Assembly: GCA_942492795.1 (NCBI GenBank)
Contig: OW818639.1
Location: 2,356,001-2,420,000, forward strand
From: RGIG3178 sp942492795
Lineage (GTDB): Bacteria > Bacillota > Clostridia > Christensenellales > QAND01
Direction: 5' to 3'
DNA length: 64,000 bases
The notes beneath the pieces are model-generated. The model was given only the letters and a program-made list of their open reading frames with translations, did no database searches and was not told the origin of the DNA. The stretch's first letter is position 1. Each line of letters opens with the position of its first letter. A program made the translations under genes and the position numbers. This document shows, piece by piece, positions 17,140-25,674 of the stretch.

Positions 17140-18681
17140 TCACTCGGCTGCTTTTTTTGCATTTGTATTCCGGTATGTTTTGTTCAATCCATCCAAAAAC
17201 GTCTTCTGGCGCCTGCGAACCGTGGAAGTGCGTCTGCCAACGATGGTATAAGCCGCAGGTCCGTTGGGAGCGTTTGCATTTGCGGCTGATCTGATGCGCG
17301 GGTTCATGCACCGGCGCTGTTGTTGCTCCTGCTTGATGGCAGGCGTATCATCCTCTTCAAAACCCTGCGTGCTGTCCTTCATGAACAGGATGCGAATGGT
17401 GGAGAGAATGAGCTGCATATCCAGCAGCAACGAATAGCGGGCGATATAATACACATCCATCTTGACCTTTTCTTCAAACGGCGTATTATAGCGTCCAAAC
17501 ACCTGCGCATACCCTGTGAGTCCGGCCTTTACTTTAAGCCGGTAACGGAAAGCGGGCATGCTGTCGATGTATCGCTCCATGATTTCGGGGCGTTCCGGCC
17601 GCGGGCCGACAACGCTCATATCCCCTTTGAGGATATTCCAAAGCTGTGGCAGTTCATCAATGCGAAGCCTTCGAATGATCTTCCCGATCGATGTGATCCG
17701 CGCATCGTTCTGGATGGCCAAAATGGCTTTTCCATCCTTTTCCGCATCCCTGACCATCGAGCGGAATTTGAACAGTGTGAATTCCCTGCCATCCTTTGTG
17801 ATGCGTTTCTGGCGGTAAAGAACAGGCCCTTCACTGGTGAGTTTGATCAACAAAGCCGTAATCAGCAAAAACGGTGACAGTATCAGCAATCCAAATGTGG
17901 ATAAAAGAATATCCGAGACTCGCTTGATCACCGTCTGTTCATAGGTCATGCCCCTATTCTTGCACATAAAAACCATACTGTCGCTGATTTGTGTCAAATG
18001 TGCCTCGTGCATCATAACGTCCTGCAGATCGGGTATGACCAACAAACGCTTATTGTTTTCAAAGCAATAGTCGGTGAGTCTGTCCCGAAGCTGTTTGTCT
18101 ATATCCCCCAACAAGACGGCGGGTACAGTGTCGATAGCCGCTTTGATCGCGTCTTCTCCCATGGATACGGAAATGATCTCACTTAAAACAAAGCGTTGAC
18201 GGTCTTGTGCAAACCGTTGAATCATTTTTATCTCCGATTGTGTGCCGCAGCAGATGGCCAGCAGACGTCGGGGCGGGGAGATAGAAAAATACACGGCGTT
18301 TGCAAACACATACACAACCGACGACGCTAAGCATTGTATCGTCCAAAGAAGTATGAAACGCCAAATCAACAATATGTCGTAGATGAGCCATATCTGCAAC
18401 GCAGCCACGAGGTTTGCAAAAAACATCGCTGCACAGAACGACCACAATAGCGTACGCAACCGGTAGACCCCGATCTGATAGCAACCGAACGATACGCTAA
18501 GCAAGCCGAGAACCAGCGCGTAGATTGCACACCACACAGCTTGGCTGCCACCGTCAGGCATTAAAAAGGTGATGAAGAACCAAATTGGCGTACTGAATAT
18601 CGCCAACTTTATAAAGAACATTATAGTTTTGTTAAATGGCGTTTTTCGCCTGTTCTCATCCATGATCCTATTGTACCGCAT
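17140..18681 (-). CDS. Polyprenyl-phosphate sugar-1-phosphate transferase (initiating EPS glycosyltransferase)
   Basis: 513 residues. Five hydrophobic segments in the first 130 residues precede a soluble linker (about 130-250). A WbaP/Bac_transf catalytic domain follows at about 255-445, with a reentrant membrane helix, FTLFKFRSM, RRLRIDELPQLWNILKGD and VVGPRPE. It loads a hexose-phosphate onto undecaprenyl phosphate to start polysaccharide assembly. A 60-residue C-terminal tail rich in Arg/Asn (for example GRRTSTVRRRQK) is outside the family domain and looks disordered. The upstream galE product likely supplies its nucleotide sugar; the LCP protein could attach the final polymer. Confidence 0.9.
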   Translation of the reverse strand: MRYNRIMDENRRKTPFNKTIMFFIKLAIFSTPIWFFITFLMPDGGSQAVWCAIYALVLGLLSVSFGCYQIGVYRLRTLLWSFCAAMFFANLVAALQIWLIYDILLIWRFILLWTIQCLASSVVYVFANAVYFSISPPRRLLAICCGTQSEIKMIQRFAQDRQRFVLSEIISVSMGEDAIKAAIDTVPAVLLGDIDKQLRDRLTDYCFENNKRLLVIPDLQDVMMHEAHLTQISDSMVFMCKNRGMTYEQTVIKRVSDILLSTFGLLILSPFLLITALLIKLTSEGPVLYRQKRITKDGREFTLFKFRSMVRDAEKDGKAILAIQNDARITSIGKIIRRLRIDELPQLWNILKGDMSVVGPRPERPEIMERYIDSMPAFRYRLKVKAGLTGYAQVFGRYNTPFEEKVKMDVYYIARYSLLLDMQLILSTIRILFMKDSTQGFEEDDTPAIKQEQQQRRCMNPRIRSAANANAPNGPAAYTIVGRRTSTVRRRQKTFLDGLNKTYRNTNAKKAAE

Positions 18682-18714
18682 CTAACATAGATTTTCAAAT
18701 CCGGGTCCAAAAAC

Positions 18715-18736
18715 GCCCTGTGGCATCAGACAGGGC
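18715..18736 (-). terminator. Terminator of the TIR-like gene
   Basis: GCCCTG/CAGGGC hairpin overlapping the stop codon region, followed on the minus strand by CGTTTTT. Confidence 0.7.
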
Positions 18737-19697
18737 CAATGCTTTGCTTTTTCTTCCTTCTGGTATAGGAATCCATCTTTTTGATGTATGTTTTCTCCCG
18801 GAACAGATTCTTCCCAAGGGCATCATGGAATAGATCCTGGTTGATGTTGTACAATTCTTTCATGAAATCATAGAATTCCTCTTGATTGTTTTGTGCCAAC
18901 ACCCGCATGGCGCGGTCATATGCAACGTGTCCGAAATGCTCTTCTGTTAAAAGATAAATCAATGCACGCTTTAAATAGGGGGCATTTTTTGCCAGCATAT
19001 CTACCAACTCAAACCAAATATGCTTTGGCCGTGTCTGCTCTATCGTCTTTTTGAAAACCTTTAAAATCGTGTCCGGTTTCTCGTTTGAAACTGCGTCCAT
19101 CAAGGCTTCATCGTTCATGCGGGATATTTTCCCGGATTTCGTCTCATCCAATTTGACCGGATCGTCCAGCGTGAAATTCACTCTCAGATAAGCCGAACGA
19201 CCTTCGATGACCGGTTTGAGTCCTGCTTTTCGTAAAGCATCGATCAGATGCATTTTCTTTTCGGATGTATTGTCCAGTCGCACCGTATGCCTGCCATAAA
19301 TATCGCTGAAAGGGCGAAGCTTTCCGATCTCAACCAGAATTGTCTTTTGAGGGTTAAAGCCAAAAGCCATCCCCGCTTCGAACAGAACATTCGGCCTGGC
19401 CTGAGGGGTCAAATGCTTTTCATAGTCTTCGTCGCTGTCAGAGATCAGGCCGTCGCGCAGTTTGGCTTCATCGTCCGGTGAAAACAGAACCAGTATTGCG
19501 GATACTTTTGCGAACGCTTGTTCAAGTATGGTGCCGATGTACGGATTTGGTTCTTCGACCAGGCTTTTCGCCTCTTCCCATTCAAGCGGCTTTAAATCGA
19601 CGGCTCGCAAAAATGAAAACATCGCGTCGCGCAACGGAGCATTTCTTCCGTGAACAACAAATATGGATCTATGATCAGGCATTGTGTTTTGACTCAA
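18726..19697 (-). CDS. TIR-like nucleotide-binding protein (PF10137/CAP12-type TIR)
   Basis: About 323 residues. The first 160 match the bacterial TIR-like fold: SIFVVHGRN opening strand, LVEEPNPYIGTILEQAF helix, ILVLFSPDDE strand, and RPNVLFEAGMAFGF with the presumed catalytic Glu107. In this family the Glu cleaves NAD and such domains serve as defence effectors. The remaining 160 residues are helical and Lys/Asn-rich with no known domain; they may sense or oligomerise. No CD-NTase, STING or other partner gene is adjacent. A TTG start at 19697 is preferred because GGAGGGG lies six bases before it; an ATG five codons on is possible. Confidence 0.78.
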   Translation of the reverse strand: MSQNTMPDHRSIFVVHGRNAPLRDAMFSFLRAVDLKPLEWEEAKSLVEEPNPYIGTILEQAFAKVSAILVLFSPDDEAKLRDGLISDSDEDYEKHLTPQARPNVLFEAGMAFGFNPQKTILVEIGKLRPFSDIYGRHTVRLDNTSEKKMHLIDALRKAGLKPVIEGRSAYLRVNFTLDDPVKLDETKSGKISRMNDEALMDAVSNEKPDTILKVFKKTIEQTRPKHIWFELVDMLAKNAPYLKRALIYLLTEEHFGHVAYDRAMRVLAQNNQEEFYDFMKELYNINQDLFHDALGKNLFREKTYIKKMDSYTRRKKKQSIGPV

Positions 19698-19933
19698 TCC
19701 AATCCCCTCCATATCATGCAGACAGAACATCATGTTTGATTATAAATCATTTGTTTGATGTGCACAATGATTGCCAACAGCCGTTGAAATGCTGCTGTTA
19801 TAGCATTTGTATCCGCAGATTGGCACTGCCCGATGAATAGGGGTTCCGTAACGAATTCGTACGGTCTGCTAAATATCAATGTGGATACAGGGTTGGGTTT
19901 TGCATTTTCCGGTATCTGATTTTTGAGCTTTCG

Positions 19934-19980
19934 GACAGGCAAACAAAAAACCGCCGCAGCGGTTTTTTTGTTTGCCTGTC
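19934..19980. terminator. Bidirectional terminator
   Basis: Long arms starting GACAGGCAAACAAAAAACCGC with their complement, loop CGCA, T-rich on both strands. It overlaps the stop of the 57-residue gene on the minus strand. Confidence 0.8.
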
Positions 19981-20152
19981 AGTCTCCCCGCAGGAGATTC
20001 TCTCCGTAATCGCGCAAACTTTCAAATGAATTGATATTGTGTGCGCGGTCCTGCATCATTTCTTTTATATAACCGGGCATTGAATCAAAATACTGCTGTG
20101 CCTGCGGTTCGGATGACAACAGCGAACCAAGACCTCCATAGGTCTGTCCCAT
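19979..20152 (-). CDS. Small conserved-looking protein, 57 residues
   Basis: The ATG at 20152 follows GAGGTGG by five bases. The product (MGQTYGGLGSLLSSEPQAQ... ending YGENLLRGD) is hydrophilic, with a PGYIKEMMQDRAHNINS middle. It has no membrane segment or cysteine. It has a dedicated ribosome site and strong terminator, so it is probably expressed. I do not recognise the family; similar short proteins without cysteine occur widely in Clostridia and are often sporulation-linked. Confidence 0.6.
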   Translation of the reverse strand: MGQTYGGLGSLLSSEPQAQQYFDSMPGYIKEMMQDRAHNINSFESLRDYGENLLRGD

Positions 20153-20332
20153 TCTTACCACCTCGTTTCGGATGTAGGCTATGCAACAAGATGCGTAGCA
20201 TACTTGGAAATACATGCCTTATCCACGGCTTAAAAGCGGGTACGAAATCAATGCTGGCACTATATTCCATGCATCTTTATGGTGATGACGCACAAAATGT
20301 TCCTGTCGCAACCGCGGCAAGGAGGGACAATA

Positions 20333-20503
20333 ATGCAAAAACAAAAATGCAACCAGTCCATCGGATGCACCGTTGATTCATGTCGTCATCACAGCGGGCA
20401 GGAAAACTATTGTTCTTTGGATAGCATCCAGGTAGGAACGCATGAAGCGAATCCCAAGACGGTTGAATGTGTGGATTGCCAGTCCTTTAGAACGAAAGGT
20501 TAA
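20333..20503 (+). CDS. DUF1540 Cys-rich zinc-binding-type small protein
   Basis: 56 residues starting six bases after GGAGGG. Cysteines follow the DUF1540 pattern: C-x5-C-x4-C with a downstream YC and a final CVDC pair (VECVDCQSF). DUF1540 proteins are small Clostridial proteins thought to bind metal; many are made during sporulation, role unknown. It is followed by a strong terminator and stands alone. Confidence 0.8.
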   Translation: MQKQKCNQSIGCTVDSCRHHSGQENYCSLDSIQVGTHEANPKTVECVDCQSFRTKG

Positions 20504-20522
20504 AAAGCTGACGGATTGCACG

Positions 20523-20551
20523 CCAAAGAACCCCGCAGAGGGGTTCTTTGG
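20523..20551. terminator. Bidirectional terminator
   Basis: CCAAAGAACCCC/GGGGTTCTTTGG with a five-base loop, between the convergent DUF1540 and alkylation-repair genes. Confidence 0.8.
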
Positions 20552-21196
20552 TTAGTCAGACAATGGACTTGATCGTATGTCGTTCGCGATTGCCTGTTTC
20601 TCTCCGGCTACCGCCCAAAGGTACAGCGATGCTGCCGTTCCGAAAGGCGAGACTGTCTTTTTTAAGTCGGATACGAACGCAGGTGTCACTTCTTGCAAAT
20701 CGTATACGCGCTTGATACCGCGAACAATGCCAAGATCGCGTTCGCTCAACACATCCGGCCTTCCCAAAGAAAAGATCATAAGCATTTCCGCCGTCCATTC
20801 GCCGACACCGTACAGAGCACAGAGGCGTTGCTTAACTTTGCTGTCGCTCATAGGCTCAAGCGCATGAAGATCCAATGTACCGTCAACGACTGCCTTTGCC
20901 GCGCCTTTGACGTACTGTGCCTTTCGTCCGCTAAGCCCCAGTGTACGCAGTTCCTCTTCTTCCATGGTTGCCAGCCGATGCGGATCAATTCCCGAGGCCG
21001 CTTCCAGGCGCTTCCAAATGGCATCTGCTGCTTTGATGGATATCTGTTGGGAGACAAACGAACCGACAAGGGCTTCAAACAAGCTTTCCGTGCGCGGGCG
21101 TTGAATGCGGCCCATACGCTCGATCACCGCTTTTAATTTTTCATCGCAGCTGCACAGATAAGCCATCGCCGATTCCGAACATTCAACGTATTGCAT
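20552..21196 (-). CDS. DNA-3-methyladenine glycosylase II (AlkA-like, HhH-GPD)
   Basis: 214 residues: the helix-hairpin-helix glycosylase core without AlkA's N-terminal beta domain. It has SFVSQQISIKAADAIWKRL, the hairpin LYGVGEWTAEM (129-139) and catalytic Asp154 in SERDLGIVRG. It should excise alkylated purines to start base-excision repair. GGAG lies seven bases before the ATG at 21196; the longer frame upstream runs through the ogt gene in another frame. The start lies inside the end of ogt (14-bp overlap), giving a coupled two-gene alkylation-repair operon. Confidence 0.88.
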   Translation of the reverse strand: MQYVECSESAMAYLCSCDEKLKAVIERMGRIQRPRTESLFEALVGSFVSQQISIKAADAIWKRLEAASGIDPHRLATMEEEELRTLGLSGRKAQYVKGAAKAVVDGTLDLHALEPMSDSKVKQRLCALYGVGEWTAEMLMIFSLGRPDVLSERDLGIVRGIKRVYDLQEVTPAFVSDLKKTVSPFGTAASLYLWAVAGEKQAIANDIRSSPLSD

Positions 21197-21650
21197 TGTT
21201 TCGCTCCAATGCCAACAGTCTTTCTTTATAGATGAGCCCGGGAGCGAATCCCCCCAATCCGCCGTCCTTTCGCACCACACGATGGCAGGGGACAACGATG
21301 GGCAGCGGATTGCGGTGGTTTGCGGACCCGACGGCACGGGATGCGCGCGGACGTCCTGCACGAATCGCAATGTTTTCATAGCTTTCCGTTCTGCCGTAGG
21401 GGATTTCCATAAGCGCCCCGTAGACCTTTTGCATAAACGGCGTCCCGCTTAAAAGGAGCGGGAGCGAAAACTCGCGGCGCTGCCCCGAGAGATATTCATT
21501 AAGCTGGGTAAAGGCGACTTCCGACACCGGCGTTTGGATCCTCTGCCCAAGACCGGGGAAACCCCATTGGATGGCGCTTATGAGCTCATCGTTGCATTGA
21601 ATGGTGATATCTCCCAATAAATCCGTATGCTCTGTCCAATACGTCAGCAT
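21183..21650 (-). CDS. ogt: Methylated-DNA--protein-cysteine methyltransferase
   Basis: 155 residues. The active-site motif PCHRV contains acceptor Cys122, preceded by the helix-turn-helix segment IPYGRTESYENIA and followed by GLGGFAPGLIYKERLLALE. It takes the methyl group from O6-methylguanine in a single-turnover suicide reaction. The N-terminal 60 residues form the short ribonuclease-H-like domain. It overlaps and precedes the AlkA-like gene, so both repair routes for alkylation are co-expressed. Confidence 0.93.
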   Translation of the reverse strand: MLTYWTEHTDLLGDITIQCNDELISAIQWGFPGLGQRIQTPVSEVAFTQLNEYLSGQRREFSLPLLLSGTPFMQKVYGALMEIPYGRTESYENIAIRAGRPRASRAVGSANHRNPLPIVVPCHRVVRKDGGLGGFAPGLIYKERLLALERNNAIR

Positions 21651-21678
21651 TTTTCCCTCCGGATATGATCCGCAACCG

Positions 21679-22971
21679 CTAAAAGCAGTTCGATCCTTGA
21701 TTTTCTGTCATGATGCGAATGATTTCCCTGTCCGTTTCCCGCATGCCCTCACGGCTCAGCCGCCCGATGTTTGCAATAGTGTTTTCAACGCCTCGGGAGA
21801 CCAACCCGTCGCCGCCGTAAAACTGCTGGCCTTTTGTATACATCTGATAGCCAAAAATACCGGCATCCACTGAAGCGGCGATCTTTGCGGCGCAGGAAGG
21901 CTTGGCTCCGTCGCAGACGATGCCGGAAGCGATGGCGATCGCGTTGACCACGGTATGGATGATCACATCCAAATCACCGCCCAACAGATAGGCAATGCCC
22001 GCTCCCGCTCCGCATCCTGCGCTGACGGCACCGCAATAGGCGGAAAGGCGCCCAATGCCCGTTTTTAAGTGGATGGTCACAAGGTTTGAAATCACAAGCG
22101 CACGGTAAAGCATCTCGTCGCTCAAATGCAACTCGCGGGCATAGGCTATAACGGGAAGCGAAGCTGTCAATCCCTGATTGCCGCTGCCGGAATTGATGAT
22201 CACCGGCATCTCACAGCCGCTCATCCTGGCGTCTGAACCCGCCGCGGCAAGCGCTTTGGCTTTTGTTTTGATGCCATTCCCCTCTGTACTGAGCAGCACT
22301 TTCCCGATGTTTGCACCGTAATCATTCCGAAGGCCTTCTTCGGCTATGGCCGTATTGCAGCGGATTTGGGAATCCAAAAGTTCCTTAACGTCGTCTATGC
22401 AAACTCTATTGGCATATGCGGTGATGTCTTCCACGTTGAGCAAGCTGCGGTCGGTTATTTTTAAACCCTTTGCTGTTTCGGCTCCCGATTCAAAGAGCAT
22501 TTCGCCGTCCATCTCTACGGCAACGATATTGGTATGCGACCCAGCAATTCGCACCTTGACATAGTGGCAGTCCGTGCGCAGCACGATGCCTATATCCAGC
22601 AACTCATCGCCGTGTAGGGGGATCACACTGAATTTTGCGGATTTTAAAAACGCCCTGATTTCCTGTTTCTTTTCCTCGCCGACCGCTGCTATCACCTCAA
22701 GAACCCGCGAATCATCCCCCGCTACGATGCCCGCTGCCGCCGCGGCTTCCAGTCCTTCCAATCCGCCGGTATTGGGGACTACGACGCTTTTTACATTCTT
22801 AATGACGTTGCCGCTTACATGGATTTCCACCGCATCGGGCAAATCTCCCAAAACGGAACGCGCCTTTGCCGAGGCATAAGCAATGGCAATGGGCTCGGTA
22901 CAGCCCATCGCGGGAACCAGTTCCTCGTGAAGTATCCGAAGATACAAATCATCCATAGCCTGCATCGTCAT
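21679..22971 (-). CDS. UPF0597/L-cysteine desulfidase-like protein (serine dehydratase alpha-like)
   Basis: 430 residues. The family motif MGCTEPIAIAYASAKA carries Cys24; VPNTGGLEG, GAGAGIAYLLGG and the late CDGAKPSCAAK cysteines together make a likely [4Fe-4S] site. Characterised relatives (CdsB/YhaM, CyuA) break down cysteine to sulfide, ammonia and pyruvate; other members may act on serine-like substrates. The start follows GGAAGG by seven bases. No cysteine-regulated partner adjoins, but a sulfur-handling cluster lies at 38.9-41.3 kb. Confidence 0.85.
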   Translation of the reverse strand: MTMQAMDDLYLRILHEELVPAMGCTEPIAIAYASAKARSVLGDLPDAVEIHVSGNVIKNVKSVVVPNTGGLEGLEAAAAAGIVAGDDSRVLEVIAAVGEEKKQEIRAFLKSAKFSVIPLHGDELLDIGIVLRTDCHYVKVRIAGSHTNIVAVEMDGEMLFESGAETAKGLKITDRSLLNVEDITAYANRVCIDDVKELLDSQIRCNTAIAEEGLRNDYGANIGKVLLSTEGNGIKTKAKALAAAGSDARMSGCEMPVIINSGSGNQGLTASLPVIAYARELHLSDEMLYRALVISNLVTIHLKTGIGRLSAYCGAVSAGCGAGAGIAYLLGGDLDVIIHTVVNAIAIASGIVCDGAKPSCAAKIAASVDAGIFGYQMYTKGQQFYGGDGLVSRGVENTIANIGRLSREGMRETDREIIRIMTENQGSNCF

Positions 22972-23130
22972 CCTGATGCCTTCCTTTGGATATTTTTGTT
23001 GTCAGTATTGTATAACAACTATACCATGCAGCCATGTTTGCGCACAAGATTATCACCATGTACGCGGATAAAAGCCTGCTTGCGTTTGACAACCATGCAC
23101 AAGGCCTGTCGTTCATCCGATTCCCGAGGG

Positions 23131-23163
23131 AAATAAAAAAAGCCGACTGTATGGTCAGCCGGC
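23131..23163 (-). terminator. Terminator of the BTAD regulator gene
   Basis: GCCGGCTG/CAGTCGGC hairpin (one G-T pair) on the minus strand with a run of seven T. Confidence 0.8.
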
Positions 23164-23179
23164 GTGTATTATTTATCTG

Positions 23180-24364
23180 CTATTCCATCATTTCAATGGG
23201 ACCAAGCCTGTAATTGAGAAGGAACTGCGCGTTGCTCCCCTCTCGGTAGAACGATTTTTTTACGCGTTCCATGGCGATACGCCCGTTGTCATAGTTCTGT
23301 GTGGGCAACAAAACAGCGTACTGCGAAGGGCTGTAACGGGAAATGGTGTCGCCTTTTCGCAGCGATTTTTTCAGCGTCTCCAGCAACTGCTTCATCACCT
23401 TGTCCAGTACCAGCGGCTCAACCGATTGTTTGTCGAGGCTGGTAACGGTTACAAGCGACAGGAACATCGGCGTACCAAGCCGTTTGAGATTGCGCATGTG
23501 CAATTGGTAGATATCCCTGAAAATCGCATATTCACAAATGAACGCACCTGCCATGTCGTTGCTCTCGCGCAGGTCATTGCGAATATCGGAAATGTCGGCG
23601 CTTGACGTACGTTCAATCTTGATTAGCTGTTTGTAAAACGCGAGTATTTCTTCTGAAGGGTTGATGCCCAGATGGTTGTAGTGCAAATCGGTCGTGCGGT
23701 TGTACTGCGCCAAGGCTTCCTTGCTTCGTCCCGACTTGAGCAATGCCGACATGAGCTCAAGGTTTAAACGCGAGTCGAGCGCATCCACTTCAAGTCCCAT
23801 GCGCGAGACGCGGATCATGTCTTCGTACAAGCCCTTGTTTTCCAGCAGCGATATATAGTGATATACCAGATTCAAATAACGGTCATGGTAGTAGGCGCTC
23901 TTGGATTGGACCCAGTTCTCTACAACGGAATTGGGCAGCAAATCGCCCTGATAAAGCGAAAGCGCTTTTTCGAAATCCTGATGGTTGCCTGAGGTAAGCT
24001 CCTTTGCGCGGTCCATCGTGGTGCAAAGCTTGTCGAATGTAAACACATCCACGATCGTTTCAAAGGTGTCGTTCCAACGATAGGTGCCGCTTTTGGTGGC
24101 GATGGCCTTATCCAGTCCATACTCCGCGAGATTGGAGCGAAGACGGCTGACGAGCGTTTTTAATGAGCTCTCCGGGTTTGTGATATCCTCCTCCGGCCAG
24201 AGCGTTTCAAACAGTTCGAAGTTGGAAATCTGTCGATCTTTGTTTATAAGCAGATATGCAAGCAAGGAGATTTTTTTGCGTGAATTCCCAAGATCTGAAA
24301 CGATATCCCGGCCGTCCACTTTGATTGAAAAACCACCTAACATCATGACTTCTATGGTTTGCAT
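23180..24364 (-). CDS. SARP/BTAD-type regulator with degenerate GGDEF-like C-terminus
   Basis: 394 residues. Three parts are visible: an OmpR/PhoB-like winged helix (about 1-95, with SSLKTLVSRLRSNL recognition helix), a bacterial transcriptional activation domain of TPR-like helices (about 100-245), and a C-terminal domain (about 265-390). The last resembles diguanylate cyclase folds (LRKGDTISRY...YAVLLPTQ) but has SPSQY where GGDEF should stand, so catalysis is unlikely. It is divergent from the pilus-like operon at 24732, making it the obvious candidate regulator of that operon. It starts after a weak AAAGG site. Confidence 0.82.
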   Translation of the reverse strand: MQTIEVMMLGGFSIKVDGRDIVSDLGNSRKKISLLAYLLINKDRQISNFELFETLWPEEDITNPESSLKTLVSRLRSNLAEYGLDKAIATKSGTYRWNDTFETIVDVFTFDKLCTTMDRAKELTSGNHQDFEKALSLYQGDLLPNSVVENWVQSKSAYYHDRYLNLVYHYISLLENKGLYEDMIRVSRMGLEVDALDSRLNLELMSALLKSGRSKEALAQYNRTTDLHYNHLGINPSEEILAFYKQLIKIERTSSADISDIRNDLRESNDMAGAFICEYAIFRDIYQLHMRNLKRLGTPMFLSLVTVTSLDKQSVEPLVLDKVMKQLLETLKKSLRKGDTISRYSPSQYAVLLPTQNYDNGRIAMERVKKSFYREGSNAQFLLNYRLGPIEMME

Positions 24365-24400
24365 TCAATCTTTCTCCTTTCCGCAATCTCTTTACCAATT

Positions 24401-24490
24401 GGTTACAGCGTAACCGTCATTACGGTTGTTTTAAATTATTATTGATCAGTATAGGTTGTAATCGCAATCGAGATGTGGTTACATTGTAAC
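24401..24490. promoter_or_regulatory. Paired GTTAC palindromes in the BTAD/pilus divergent region
   Basis: GGTTAC-AGC-GTAACC (24401-24415) and GGTTAC-ATT-GTAAC (24477-24490) are near-identical interrupted palindromes, with the degenerate copies ACGGTTG and AGGTTGTAA between them. They lie 37 and 113 bp from the BTAD start, in a 367-bp gap (24365-24731). They may be autoregulatory or pilus-operon operators. Confidence 0.5.
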
Positions 24491-24731
24491 TTTTTTAATA
24501 ATGCCATCGCACAAACCGATCCGCACGATGGTGACCAAAAACAGAATATAACTTTTCTCATTATAGCATATTATAAAATTTCCACAAGCGTCTTCTACGT
24601 TGCTGTAATAAAATAATTACTGTAAGGAAGGGATTATGCGGTTGACTTGCAAGCATAAAACCCGATGTGTTACTATCATATACAGGAATAAAATAAAAAA
24701 ATAATTACAGCCTAATGGGAGACACCTAAAT

Positions 24732-25640
24732 ATGTCTAGCTCACCGCTGTTTACGGGCGCATCGTTGTTGCGCGGTCCTTTGGGCATGCTGCTCGCATTT
24801 GTCCTGTTTGCGTCTTCCCTCGTGCGGAGCAACGCATCGATTGTTCTGGTTCCGGAAGCTTCAGCAACGCGCGTGGAAAAGAACGAGTGGGCAACGGTGG
24901 ATCTTTCGCATGTCGATCTTGGTTATGCCATGGTCCGGTATACCGGAAAACCGCAAAAGATCCGTATGCAGATAACCCACGAGCACGACGATCCATACAC
25001 CTATGATCTTGCCACGGACGGAAAGTATGAAACTTTCCCGCTCACCGGCGGCGACGGAAAATATACGCTCAATGTATTTCGCAATATCAAAAATGACGAA
25101 TATCTGTATATATTCGGAACGTCATTCACGGTGTCGATTCCCGATGCCCAATCACCTTACATGTATCCCAACCAATACGTCGATTTTACCCCCGACAGCG
25201 AAGCTGTGGCACTGGCCAGGACGCTCGGCTTTGGGGCCAGGGACGATTTGGAGGTTGTGTCGCGCATTTACGAATACGTCATCGGAAACGTCACCTACGA
25301 TTACGACAAGCTCAAAACAGTTACCAGCGGCTATTTGCCCGACAACGATCAGACGCTTCGCGCCAAAAAGGGCATCTGTTTCGACTATGCCTCCTTGATG
25401 ACCGCCATGCTGCGATCCCAGCGTATCCCGACAAAACTTGTCATCGGTTATGTCGGGGAGGTATACCATGCGTGGATCAGCGTCTATACCAAGGAGACAG
25501 GCTGGATCGAAGGCGTTATTCGTTTTGACGGCACTAATTGGGTGCGCATGGATCCGACCTATGCCGCAGGCGACAAGAGCAAGCAGATGACAGAATACAT
25601 AGGCAATGGCAAAAATTACAACGAATTGTTTTTCTATTGA
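24732..25640 (+). CDS. Secreted transglutaminase-like (papain-fold) protein
   Basis: 302 residues. One hydrophobic signal/anchor near 16-34, a beta-rich region, then a transglutaminase-like core with the triad Cys216 (KKGICFDYASL), His246 (YHAWISV) and Asp274 (RMDPTY). This fold includes proteases, amidases and cross-linking enzymes; which applies is unknown. It heads the pilus-like operon, so it may process or cross-link a surface appendage. The ATG follows GGGAG by ten bases. Confidence 0.85.
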   Translation: MSSSPLFTGASLLRGPLGMLLAFVLFASSLVRSNASIVLVPEASATRVEKNEWATVDLSHVDLGYAMVRYTGKPQKIRMQITHEHDDPYTYDLATDGKYETFPLTGGDGKYTLNVFRNIKNDEYLYIFGTSFTVSIPDAQSPYMYPNQYVDFTPDSEAVALARTLGFGARDDLEVVSRIYEYVIGNVTYDYDKLKTVTSGYLPDNDQTLRAKKGICFDYASLMTAMLRSQRIPTKLVIGYVGEVYHAWISVYTKETGWIEGVIRFDGTNWVRMDPTYAAGDKSKQMTEYIGNGKNYNELFFY

Positions 25641-25674
25641 AAGTGCAATCGCCTAAAACCATCAGGAGAACCAC

